Shown in pieces: positions 16,296-23,946 of a DNA stretch of 35,039 nucleotides. Below the pieces are notes generated by a model. The model worked only from the letters and a program-made list of their open reading frames with translations. It was not told the DNA's origin and searched no databases. The stretch's first letter is position 1. Each line of letters opens with the position of its first letter. A program made the translations under genes and the position numbers. Origin of the DNA: Bacillota bacterium (GTDB lineage: Bacteria; Bacillota; Clostridia; Oscillospirales; Ethanoligenentaceae). The DNA is taken from positions 1 to 35,039 of the forward strand of contig JAEWAE010000062.1 in the NCBI GenBank assembly GCA_023391835.1. Reading direction: 5' to 3'.

Positions 16296-17867
16296 ATGGG
16301 CAACGATTATAACGACGACCGTTTTCATACCGGGGAGCAGGGGAATGACGACGGGAACCAGGGCACTTCCGCCGACAATGGATCGGATGCAAACCAGGGT
16401 ACTTCCGCCGGCAACGGGCCGGATACGGACCGAGGCACTTCCGCCAACGAGGGCGCGGCGACCGGCTCCACCGCTGGGGGCGATTATTCTCCCTATGGCG
16501 GTAATATCAATTACAAGTGGAATTACGACGACTATCAGAAGGGCCTCGACGAGCAGAATAAATCCCGCAAGAAAAAAGAAAAGAAGCCCCACGGCAAAAA
16601 CCGCGGGCTGAAGGTCTTTTTCATCAGCGTCGGCGCGGTGTTCGTCGTCGGGCTGCTGGGGCTGGCCGGTCTTGGCGTTTCCTATATGATTAAGGAAAAT
16701 CGCCTGCCATGGATCAGTTCTTCCGCCGCGGGCGGAGCTGCTTCTTCCAGCGTGAGCACGGTGGGGCAGATGACCACCACCGATAAACCGACCGAGAGCG
16801 GCTCGTCGTCTGCGGCGAGCGGCACGGCCATGAGCGCGGAAAACGTCGTCAAGGCCGTGCGCAACAGCATCGTCACCATTGAAGTCTATGACGCTCAGTC
16901 CCTCGATCCTTCGGCCGAGGGCTCCGGCATCGTCGAAAACGGCAAAGAGGGCTACGTCATCACGAATGAGCACGTCATCGACGGCGCGGCCAGTATCGAC
17001 GTGGTCACTTCGGATGGCAAGAGCCATTCCGCCACGCTGGTGGGCAAAGACACCCGCACCGACCTGGCAGTGCTCAAAGTGGATGCTTCCGGCCTGACGG
17101 CCGCCACCTTCGGCAATTCCGATCAGATCCAGGTGGGCGAGCAGGTGCTGGCCATCGGTAACCCCGGCGGCATCGAGTTTTCCGGCTCGGTCAGCTCGGG
17201 CATCGTGTCGGCGCTCAACCGCACGGTGACTTCTGAAAACGGCTATTCCATGCAGTATATCCAGACCGATGCGGCCATCAACCCCGGCAATTCCGGCGGC
17301 GCGCTGGTGAATATGTACGGTCAGGTGGTCGGCATCACCTCGTCTAAGATCGCCGCCACCGGCTATGAGGGCATGGGCTTTGCCATCCCGGTCAACACCG
17401 CCAAGCCCATCATCAATGACCTGATCCAGTATGGATATGTGCAGAATCGCGTCAAGATCGGCCTTTCGGTTTCCGAGATCAGCTCCACCCAGGCCTCGGC
17501 CCGCGGCTACCCCTCCGGGCTGCTCGTGGCAAGTGTGGATTCTTCCAGCGACGCCGCCGCCAAGGGCCTGAAGGTCAATGACATCATCACCAAGATCGAC
17601 GGCAAGACCGCGTCCTCCTACGATGCGTTTTATAAAGAGATGAGCACTCACAAGGCGGGCGACACCGTCAAGCTCACGGTCTTCCGCATTTCAGACAAAA
17701 GCACGTTTGAAATCAGCGTCAAGCTCCAGCAGGATAAGGGCGACACTTCGTCTTCCGCAGCGTCCTCTTCCTCCTCGCAGCGCGGCAACGGCAACAACAA
17801 TTACGGCTACGGCAATCAAAATAGTCAGAGCAGCAGCGGCAGCAATAACTTCAACTTCGGCTACTGA
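16296..17867 (+). CDS. htrA: HtrA/DegP-like membrane-anchored serine protease with PDZ domain
   Basis: A 523-aa S1C protease. The cytoplasmic N terminus (1-104) is unusual: acidic, low-complexity, with three 12-residue repeats (21-56) and then a basic KKKEKK patch. One transmembrane helix spans about 105-130. A Ser/Ala/Gly linker leads to the trypsin-like domain with H226 in TNEHVIDG, D256 in RTDLAVL, and S333 in NPGNSGGAL. One PDZ domain follows (about 385-475). The last 40 residues are Ser/Gly/Asn/Tyr-rich. Such proteases degrade or refold misfolded exported proteins at the outer face of the membrane. The ATG has GAGGGGG upstream. It follows a two-component pair, as in CssRS-HtrA and WalRK-HtrC neighbourhoods, and a strong terminator lies just after it. 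Confidence 0.93.
   Translation: MGNDYNDDRFHTGEQGNDDGNQGTSADNGSDANQGTSAGNGPDTDRGTSANEGAATGSTAGGDYSPYGGNINYKWNYDDYQKGLDEQNKSRKKKEKKPHGKNRGLKVFFISVGAVFVVGLLGLAGLGVSYMIKENRLPWISSSAAGGAASSSVSTVGQMTTTDKPTESGSSSAASGTAMSAENVVKAVRNSIVTIEVYDAQSLDPSAEGSGIVENGKEGYVITNEHVIDGAASIDVVTSDGKSHSATLVGKDTRTDLAVLKVDASGLTAATFGNSDQIQVGEQVLAIGNPGGIEFSGSVSSGIVSALNRTVTSENGYSMQYIQTDAAINPGNSGGALVNMYGQVVGITSSKIAATGYEGMGFAIPVNTAKPIINDLIQYGYVQNRVKIGLSVSEISSTQASARGYPSGLLVASVDSSSDAAAKGLKVNDIITKIDGKTASSYDAFYKEMSTHKAGDTVKLTVFRISDKSTFEISVKLQQDKGDTSSSAASSSSSQRGNGNNNYGYGNQNSQSSSGSNNFNFGY
16356..16463 (+). repeat. Three 36-bp in-frame repeats in the HtrA cytoplasmic tail
   Basis: Units at 16356-16391, 16392-16427 and 16428-16463 encode NQGTSADNGSDA, NQGTSAGNGPDT and DRGTSANEGAAT. 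The units differ in several bases, so they are not a sequencing stutter. Confidence 0.8.
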
Positions 17868-17899
17868 TCCGTTTTCCGCCGTCGATACGTCTTATCGCA

Positions 17900-17941
17900 T
17901 CCGCCCCGGCAGGCTTTCCGCCCCGCCGGAGCGGATTTTTT
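17900..17941 (+). terminator. Intrinsic terminator after htrA
   Basis: An 11-base stem with one mismatch (17900-17910 against 17925-17935) is followed by six T residues (17936-17941). It separates htrA from the germination operon. Confidence 0.85.
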
Positions 17942-18037
17942 ATGCCCGCCGCCCGCATAAAGCCGCCGAATCCGGTTATGGTATCCATTGACCCGACTGC
18001 GCACCAGACGCGGCGGAACGGACAGGGGGGCGGCCTT

Positions 18038-19588
18038 ATGTGGCAATACATCAAATCCAAACTCAATATCTGGAAAAGCACCGGCGGCCAGGAGGGATTG
18101 GGGGATGACCCCGGCCAGGCGACTCATCTGAAAAAATCGCTCATCGACAACATGGTGGTCTTTCAGGGCAAATTCGACAGTTGCGCCGATCTGGTGGTGC
18201 GGGAATTCACCGCCTGCGGGCGCAAGATGACCATCCTGATGATGGATAACATGATCGACAAGCTCAACATGACCAAAAGCGTGCTGACACCGCTGACCAC
18301 GGCGGTGCTCCCCGCCGGCATGACCGAGGATGACGCGCTGTTCGACTGGATACGCGACGACGTGCTCGCGGCGGTGGATCAGCGGGAAATATTCACATTC
18401 GAGGAGTCGGTGTGGCTTGCCATGTCCGGCTTCGCCCTGCTGCTGGTGGACGGTTTCGACCGGGCCGTCGTGTTCGGCCTGCAGGATTTTAAATTCCGCA
18501 GCATCGACGAGCCCAACGTCGACAAAGTCAGCCGCGGTTCCCGCGAAGGCTTCGTGGAGCCGCTGCGCATCAATCTGATGATGATGCGCCGCCGTCTCAA
18601 AAACCCCGCCTTAAAATTCGAAGTCTATCAGCTGGGCAAAGAGAGCAAGACCGAAGTGTGCCTGTCGTATCTGAAAGGCATCGCTTCGGAAAGCGTGCTC
18701 GAGAGCATCCGCCACCGGCTCAAGACCGTCAATATCGACACCGTCCTCGCGTCCGGCTATATCCAGCCGTATTTTCAGGATCATCCGTATTCCATCTTTT
18801 CCACCGTCGGCTATACCGAGCGTCCGGATACCCTCTGCGGCAAAATGGAAGAGGGCCGGGTGGGCATCCTGGTGGACGGCACCCCCATGGCACTGATCAC
18901 GCCTTACCTGCTCATTGAGAATTTCCAGAATATCGACGATTATGCGGTGGGGTCTTATTATGCGACCTTCACGCGCATCCTCAAATATCTGGCCTTTTTC
19001 ATTTCCGTCATGCTGCCGGGCATTTATGTGGCGATCGGCAGTTTCCACCAGTCGCTGCTGCCTTCTCAGCTGCTCTACATTCTGGCCCAGTCGGAGGAGG
19101 GCACGCCTTTCGACCTAATGGGGGAGGCGTTAATTATGCAGGTGATCTACGAAATTCTGCGGGAAGCGGGCCTGCGCACCCCCAAACAGATGGGCTCTTC
19201 CCTCAATATCGTGGGGGCCTTTCTTATCGGCCAGGCGGCGGTGTCGGCGGGTCTGATCGGCGCCCCCATGGTCATCATCGTGGCGCTGACGGCCACCACG
19301 TCCCTTGTGGTGCCCACGCTTTATGAGCCGGGCGTTATCCTGCGGTTTTGCTACATCCTCGCGGCGGGCATTTCCGGCTTTTACGGCCTGACTCTGGTGA
19401 CGATGGTGACATTGATCCACATTTGCAGCATGAAAATTTACGACATCCCCTATACGGCCCCTATTGCACCATTGGGGCTCTATTCCATGCGGGATGTGGT
19501 GATCCGGGCTCCGTGGAAAGACCTTTCCCAGCGCAAGGTACGCGTGCAGGATATGCCCGGGTCGGATGCCAGCCGGAATCCGGGGTGA
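18038..19588 (+). CDS. Spore germination protein, GerA family (A subunit)
   Basis: A 516-aa A-subunit of a nutrient germinant receptor, located in the inner membrane of the spore and, by current models, forming a ligand-gated ion channel. A large cytoplasmic N-terminal domain (to about 280) is followed by membrane helices. Family landmarks are the LPSQLLY segment, EGTPFDLMGEAL, EILREAGLRTPK and the SLNIVGAFLIGQAAVSAGL helix. The start is ATG 18038 with an AGGGGGG site; an earlier in-frame ATG at 17942 lies on the terminator T run and is not used. The B-subunit gene follows after six bases. Expression in the forespore by sigmaG is expected from the family, but I could not confirm a sigmaG promoter. 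Confidence 0.93.
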   Translation: MWQYIKSKLNIWKSTGGQEGLGDDPGQATHLKKSLIDNMVVFQGKFDSCADLVVREFTACGRKMTILMMDNMIDKLNMTKSVLTPLTTAVLPAGMTEDDALFDWIRDDVLAAVDQREIFTFEESVWLAMSGFALLLVDGFDRAVVFGLQDFKFRSIDEPNVDKVSRGSREGFVEPLRINLMMMRRRLKNPALKFEVYQLGKESKTEVCLSYLKGIASESVLESIRHRLKTVNIDTVLASGYIQPYFQDHPYSIFSTVGYTERPDTLCGKMEEGRVGILVDGTPMALITPYLLIENFQNIDDYAVGSYYATFTRILKYLAFFISVMLPGIYVAIGSFHQSLLPSQLLYILAQSEEGTPFDLMGEALIMQVIYEILREAGLRTPKQMGSSLNIVGAFLIGQAAVSAGLIGAPMVIIVALTATTSLVVPTLYEPGVILRFCYILAAGISGFYGLTLVTMVTLIHICSMKIYDIPYTAPIAPLGLYSMRDVVIRAPWKDLSQRKVRVQDMPGSDASRNPG

Positions 19589-19594
19589 CGCCGC

Positions 19595-20689
19595 ATGGAA
19601 AAACAGTCGTTTATTTCGGGCAGGCAAGCCGTGGTGATTTTGCTGCTCACCCGGCTGCCCTATTCTACGGCGTTCATCTCGAGCCTGCATGCGGGCAATT
19701 CGATTCAGGATATCCTGCTGGCTGTGCCCATCAATTTTCTGCTCAATTTTCTGCTTGCCGCCCCCATTCTGCTGCTGATGAGCCGCCACCCGGGCAAGGA
19801 TATGCTCGAAATCGCCGACCAGATCGGCGGGCGGGGTCTGACGGTGGTGCTGGGGATCGTATATCTCGCGGGCTTTCTGTGCGTGGCGGTGCTGCCGATC
19901 GACTACTTTCAAAATTTCTATACCAATTCCATCATCCCCGAGTCGCTTTTTTTCGGCATTGCGATTCCGCTGCTGCTGGTGTGCGTGTACGCGGCAATCC
20001 GGGGAGTGGAGGGGCTGGCGCGTCTGGGCACGCTTGTGCTTATCGCCTATCTGATTGACGTTCTGTTCATCGTCGGGACGGTCGTTCCCTCCGTCCATCT
20101 GGAATATCTGCTGCCGCAGCTATACAACGGCCCCGGCGTGCTGGAAAAGGCGGTGCTCATCGGTGCCAACAGCAGTTTTCAGATCGTGCTGCTGTCTTTC
20201 CTCGCCCCTTTTCTGCATAGTCACGAAAAGCCGGCCCGCCTCTTTGCCCGCTGGAATGTCATCGCCGCCATCGTGCTGCTCTATCTGCAGTTTATGGTGG
20301 TGACGGTGCTGGGCGCTTTCGGCTCCGAGCAGGTGTTTCCCCTTTATGTGCTCAGCCGTCGATCGGGGCTGGGTGTTTTCGACCGGCTGGAGGCGGCGGA
20401 GCTCATATCCTGGATCATGGAAACGGTGTTTGAAATTGCGGTTTTCATCTATATCGCGTATACCTGCCTGACACGCATGGGCCTCAACAAATACCGAAGG
20501 ACGGTCACTTTCGTGATCGGCGCGGTGCTGCTGGGGGCGGGCAGGGTGACCTATCGGCGTTTGATGCAGACCCGGTATATCGGCGACAACCCGTGGGTCA
20601 CGGCGGGCATGATCCTGACGGTGCTGGTGATTCCTCTGGGCCTGCTGCTGGCGGATACGGTGCGCAGAAAGGCGGGGCAGAAGACATGA
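19595..20689 (+). CDS. Spore germination protein, GerB/endospore permease family (B subunit)
   Basis: A 364-aa integral membrane protein of the APC-like endospore germination permease family, with about ten hydrophobic helices. The N terminus (FISGRQAVVILLLTRLPYST) is typical, and the family is the presumed germinant-sensing subunit. The start ATG is six bases after the A-subunit stop, and the stop overlaps the C-subunit start as ATGA, so the three genes are translationally coupled. Germinant specificity cannot be read from sequence. Confidence 0.92.
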   Translation: MEKQSFISGRQAVVILLLTRLPYSTAFISSLHAGNSIQDILLAVPINFLLNFLLAAPILLLMSRHPGKDMLEIADQIGGRGLTVVLGIVYLAGFLCVAVLPIDYFQNFYTNSIIPESLFFGIAIPLLLVCVYAAIRGVEGLARLGTLVLIAYLIDVLFIVGTVVPSVHLEYLLPQLYNGPGVLEKAVLIGANSSFQIVLLSFLAPFLHSHEKPARLFARWNVIAAIVLLYLQFMVVTVLGAFGSEQVFPLYVLSRRSGLGVFDRLEAAELISWIMETVFEIAVFIYIAYTCLTRMGLNKYRRTVTFVIGAVLLGAGRVTYRRLMQTRYIGDNPWVTAGMILTVLVIPLGLLLADTVRRKAGQKT

Positions 20690-22029
20690 AGCATCTGGCA
20701 CGGGTCTGGACGTCCATCCTGCTTGCGGCTTTGCTGCTCACGGCCGGGCTGAGCGGGTGCACCCCCCACCGGGAACTTCGGGAACTTGCCATCGTGGAGG
20801 GCATCGGGGTGGATCAGAATACCGACGGCAGCTTTTTCGTCACGTTTCAGATTTATAAGCCTTCAAGCTCGGGCGGTAATTCGGATAAGGGCAGCACCAG
20901 CGAGCAGACGACCATCGTGCAGGGGTCGGGCGTGAGTATGTTCGACGCCTCCCGCAACGTGACCCTCCAAATGGGGAAAAAGCTCTATTATGCCAACTGC
21001 AACATTTTTATCCTGGGCCGGGAAGTCTGCCAAACCGGCATGTTCCAAATTATCGATTTTCTCAACCGCAACCATGAGATCAACGCTAAGCAGCGCATCT
21101 TCATGTCCGCCACCAAGGCGTCGGATATTTTGACCACCCAGCAGTCGGGCAAATATATTTCCGCCCATGATCTGCGGCTTCTTTCCGAAAATTATTATAA
21201 TACTTCGCAGATGGTCGATCAGCAGCTCGGTGACCTCAACGACCACCTTAACGGCGGCATCACCGCTCCCTTTCTGGGCGTGCTGCAGGTGGAGCAGGCC
21301 GGCACATCGAATGCCGGCCAAAGCCCAACCGGCGGCCAAAGCTCGAGTGGCCAAAGCTCAAGCAGTCAGAGCTCAAGCAGTCAAAGCTCAAGCAGTCAGA
21401 GCTCAAGCAGTCAGAGCTCAAGCGGTCAGAGTTCGAGCAGTCAGAGCTCGAGCAGTCAGAGCTCAAGCGGTCAGAGTTCGGGCGGCGGCCAAAGCGCCGA
21501 TCAGATCGTGCGGGCCGAAGGGACGGCCATTTTCAGTCGGCAGGGCAAACTGCTCGGCGTAATGGATAAAAATGCCACCCGTGGGCTTCTGTGGATCGAC
21601 GACAGTGTGCGCAGCGGGGTCATCAACGTCTCCGCACCGGAATTCGGTCAGGCCAGCCTCGAAATCCGCAAGGCATCCAGCACGGTCCACGTGGTTTCCC
21701 GGCAGGGCAAGCCGGCGATCCAGGTGAGCGTAAAATTTTTCACCGGGCTGACGGACGTGCGCCTGCCTGCCGGTCGCTCCCTCGACACGGCGACGATCCG
21801 GAAAATAGTTGAAAAGCAAAACGAAGCGGTGCGCGGGGAAATCGAGTCGGCGCTGCAATTCGCCCTCCGGCAGCAGAATGCGGATATCTTCGGTTTCGGG
21901 CAGAAAATCTATGAGTTCCAGCCAAAAACCTGGCGGCTGCTGTCCAAAAGCTGGGACACCATGGCGGGTCAGACCGACGTGGAAGTTTCCGTCAATTCCG
22001 AAATCAACCACAGCGGGCTGATTTTTTAG
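20686..22029 (+). CDS. Ger(x)C-family spore germination lipoprotein (C subunit) with a Ser/Gln repeat linker
   Basis: A 447-aa lipoprotein. The signal peptide ends in a lipobox GLSGC, with the lipidated cysteine at C25, followed by the family motif RELRELAIVEGIGVDQ. The C subunit is anchored to the outer face of the spore inner membrane and is needed for receptor function. Unusually, a low-complexity insert of at least 50 residues (217-266) made of (G/S)QSSS pentapeptides separates the N-terminal region from the C-terminal domain, where GerC proteins normally have a short loop. The start ATG overlaps the B-subunit stop. Overall length is somewhat above the usual 370-400 residues, which the insert explains. 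Confidence 0.92.
   Translation: MKHLARVWTSILLAALLLTAGLSGCTPHRELRELAIVEGIGVDQNTDGSFFVTFQIYKPSSSGGNSDKGSTSEQTTIVQGSGVSMFDASRNVTLQMGKKLYYANCNIFILGREVCQTGMFQIIDFLNRNHEINAKQRIFMSATKASDILTTQQSGKYISAHDLRLLSENYYNTSQMVDQQLGDLNDHLNGGITAPFLGVLQVEQAGTSNAGQSPTGGQSSSGQSSSSQSSSSQSSSSQSSSSQSSSGQSSSSQSSSSQSSSGQSSGGGQSADQIVRAEGTAIFSRQGKLLGVMDKNATRGLLWIDDSVRSGVINVSAPEFGQASLEIRKASSTVHVVSRQGKPAIQVSVKFFTGLTDVRLPAGRSLDTATIRKIVEKQNEAVRGEIESALQFALRQQNADIFGFGQKIYEFQPKTWRLLSKSWDTMAGQTDVEVSVNSEINHSGLIF
21334..21483 (+). repeat. Ten tandem 15-bp units inside the GerC gene
   Basis: Ten consecutive 15-base units of the type agctcaagcagtcag, in register from 21334 to 21483, encode [G/S]QSSS pentapeptides. Several interior units are identical or differ by one base, so the array could change length by slippage or recombination without breaking the frame. 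Confidence 0.9.
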
Positions 22030-22124
22030 CGAGCGGGCAGCGTGTCGAAAAATAGACAAAACCGACGAAAAATCCTTCCCGAATGAAAAATTAAGATTTA
22101 ATCCAATGAAAGTTCAAAAATATA

Positions 22125-22153
22125 TTAATATCATCCAAAAATTGTGGTATATT
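22125..22153 (+). promoter_or_regulatory. Predicted promoter for the glycan cassette
   Basis: TTAATA (22125-22130) and TATATT (22148-22153) are 17 bases apart in an AT-rich island downstream of the germination operon. Transcription would start near 22160, inside the 18-bp palindrome. No terminator of the usual form was seen between the GerC stop and this promoter. Confidence 0.5.
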
Positions 22154-22170
22154 CTTATATGCATATAAGA
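22153..22170. promoter_or_regulatory. 18-bp perfect palindrome at the predicted start site (candidate operator)
   Basis: TCTTATATGCATATAAGA equals its own reverse complement over all 18 bases. It begins at the last base of the -10 box and covers the expected transcription start, the classic position for a repressor. A GC-rich hairpin (CGGCGG 22173-22178 with CCGCCG 22187-22192) follows directly. Confidence 0.65.
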
Positions 22171-22271
22171 TCCGGCGGGGAATTCTCCGCCGTGAAGGCG
22201 GCTGTGAGCAAATATCCGGCCGGCCCGCATACTAAAGGCGGCTTCATTGGCTGCTGCGGAAGAGGATGTGC

Positions 22272-23045
22272 ATGGGGAACAGGATTTATGTGGATCGGAT
22301 GGTTTCCATCGTCACGCCGGTCTACAACAAGGCCCGCCACGTGGGGGAATGCATCGAGTCGGTGATCGCCCAGACGTATCCCTGCTGGGAGCTGCTGCTC
22401 ATCGATGATGCTTCGCAGGATCATTCCGATGCGGTCATCCGACGCTATCTGGACCGGGGCTATCCCATCCGCTATGTGCGGCTGCGGCAGAACAGCGGTG
22501 CCGCCGCCGCCCGTAACCGGGGCCTGGAAATGGCCCGGGGCCGCTATGTGGCCTTTATCGACGCGGATGATGTCTGGACGCCGGATAAGCTGAGGCTGCA
22601 GATCGAATGGATGACGGCCCGCGACCTCGGCTTTACATATACCGCCATTGAGATGATCGACGAAAACGGCCGGCTGCTCCGCGGCAAACGGCCGGTGATA
22701 CCCGAAGTGGATTACCGCACGCTGCTTTCCCACACGGTGATCGCCTGCTCGTCGGTGGTGCTCGATCGGGCCAAGGTGGGGGATTTCCGCATGCCGCCGG
22801 TGCGCAAAGGGCAGGATTTTGCCACATGGCTCTCGCTGCTGCGGGGCGGGGGCAAGGCCTACGGCCTCGACCGGGTGTGCGTGCGCTACCGCGTGGCGCC
22901 GGGGTCGGTGTCCGCCGACAAGCTGGGGGCGCTGCGCCGCACCTGGCATATCTACCGCAAATTCGAGCATCTGGGCTTTTTCCGCTCGTGCGGCTGCTTT
23001 TTGAGCTATGCCTGGCATGCGGCCGTGAAATATATCTGCCCGTGA
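22272..23045 (+). CDS. Glycosyltransferase family 2
   Basis: A 257-aa GT2 enzyme. The N-terminal VSIVTPVYNKARHVGE strand, LLIDDASQD, RNRGLEMARG and the DxD-type metal site FIDADD are all present, so it should be an inverting transferase using a nucleotide sugar in the cytoplasm. Acceptor and donor are unknown. It resembles small transferases of capsule, teichoic-acid and O-unit clusters. ATG 22272 has AGAGG six bases upstream; ATG 22266 sits too close to that site. It is first in a cassette with a second GT2 and a flippase-like protein. Confidence 0.9.
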   Translation: MGNRIYVDRMVSIVTPVYNKARHVGECIESVIAQTYPCWELLLIDDASQDHSDAVIRRYLDRGYPIRYVRLRQNSGAAAARNRGLEMARGRYVAFIDADDVWTPDKLRLQIEWMTARDLGFTYTAIEMIDENGRLLRGKRPVIPEVDYRTLLSHTVIACSSVVLDRAKVGDFRMPPVRKGQDFATWLSLLRGGGKAYGLDRVCVRYRVAPGSVSADKLGALRRTWHIYRKFEHLGFFRSCGCFLSYAWHAAVKYICP

Positions 23046-23047
23046 AG

Positions 23048-23092
23048 CCGCCTTCGGGAAGGATGCCTTCGGGAAGCCCGCCTTCGGGCAGG
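23048..23092 (+). repeat. Three 15-bp direct repeats between the two glycosyltransferase genes
   Basis: Units 23048-23062, 23063-23077 and 23078-23092 share the core CCTTCGGG(A/C)AG and begin two bases after the first gene's stop codon. Each core can fold into a four-base CCTT/AAGG mini-hairpin (the third only in part). Confidence 0.8.
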
Positions 23093-23094
23093 CC

Positions 23095-23937
23095 GTGCGG
23101 CGGCCGGACGCGACGGGGAAAAGGGGGGCGAGGGCGCTGACCGACTGGGATATTGTGTACGTGGTGCTGGTGTACCGCAACGCCGGGGATCTTTCGGATT
23201 TCCTGCGTTCGCTTTCCCAAAACTGCCCGCTGCGTTATCGGGTGGTGGTGGTCAACAGCTTCTGCGGCGAAACATACCGCGCCGAGACCGAACGGATCAG
23301 CCGGGAATCCGGCTGCGATTTTCTCAATGTGGAAAACCGGGGCTACGGCGCCGGCAACAACGCCGGCATCGCCTATGCGCGGGCCCGTTACCGGTTCCGC
23401 TGGCTGGCCGTGTGCAACCCCGACACCGTGCTGCGGCGCATGCCGCCCGACCCCGCCTGCGGGGCGGGGGGCGTGTGCGGGCCGGATATCCGCACCCGCA
23501 CCGGCAAGCGGCAAAATCCCTGCATGCCGCTGCCCGGCCCCGTGCGGGAAAAACTGCTGCGCCGCTATGCCGTGGGCGGCGGCCGCGCAGGCTTCTGGGG
23601 AGCCGTGGCCATCAATAAGGCCGAGCGCATCCTGTTTTTGTGGCGGTATGCCCGGTCACGGCATCGGGTCTATGCCCTCCACGGCAGTTTCCTGGTGTTT
23701 TCGGCTGCCGCGCTGGAAAAACTCGGCGAGCCTTTTGACCCGCGGATGTTTCTTTTCCGTGAAGAGGACCATCTGGCCCGCCGGTGTCGGCAGCTTGGCA
23801 TACCCATGCTGTACGACCCCCGGATACAGGTATTCCACAAGGAGGACGGCAGCCTGCGGCTGTCGGACGCAAACGTGGAGGCCCGGACGATGGAGTCCCT
23901 CCGGGTGTATTTCGGCCTCGGCCGTACGGAGAAATGA
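23095..23937 (+). CDS. Glycosyltransferase family 2, rhamnosyltransferase-like
   Basis: A GT2-type protein, 280 aa from the GTG at 23095. The fold begins at DIVYVVLVYRN, the ENRGYGAGNNAGI segment marks the nucleotide-sugar site, and the DxD equivalent is NPDT, a variant common in rhamnosyltransferase-like GT2 enzymes. Residues RMFLFREEDHLARR supply the catalytic-base region. The start is doubtful. GTG 23095 has no convincing ribosome site, while a CTG at 23137 has AAGGGGGG eight bases upstream and would begin the protein just before the first strand, as is usual in this family; that would be a rare CTG start. It is followed after nine bases by the flippase gene. Confidence 0.85.
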   Translation: MRRPDATGKRGARALTDWDIVYVVLVYRNAGDLSDFLRSLSQNCPLRYRVVVVNSFCGETYRAETERISRESGCDFLNVENRGYGAGNNAGIAYARARYRFRWLAVCNPDTVLRRMPPDPACGAGGVCGPDIRTRTGKRQNPCMPLPGPVREKLLRRYAVGGGRAGFWGAVAINKAERILFLWRYARSRHRVYALHGSFLVFSAAALEKLGEPFDPRMFLFREEDHLARRCRQLGIPMLYDPRIQVFHKEDGSLRLSDANVEARTMESLRVYFGLGRTEK

Positions 23938-23946
23938 GGAATCATT

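Noticed and set aside
17942..18037. A sigmaG promoter for the germination operon
   Set aside because: Partial matches to the sigmaG boxes exist (GCATAA and TATGGTA), but spacing and matches are too poor to call.
21334..21483. The 15-bp repeat array as a CRISPR
   Set aside because: The units are directly adjacent with no spacers, are too short for CRISPR repeats, and are read in frame as Ser/Gln codons of the GerC gene.
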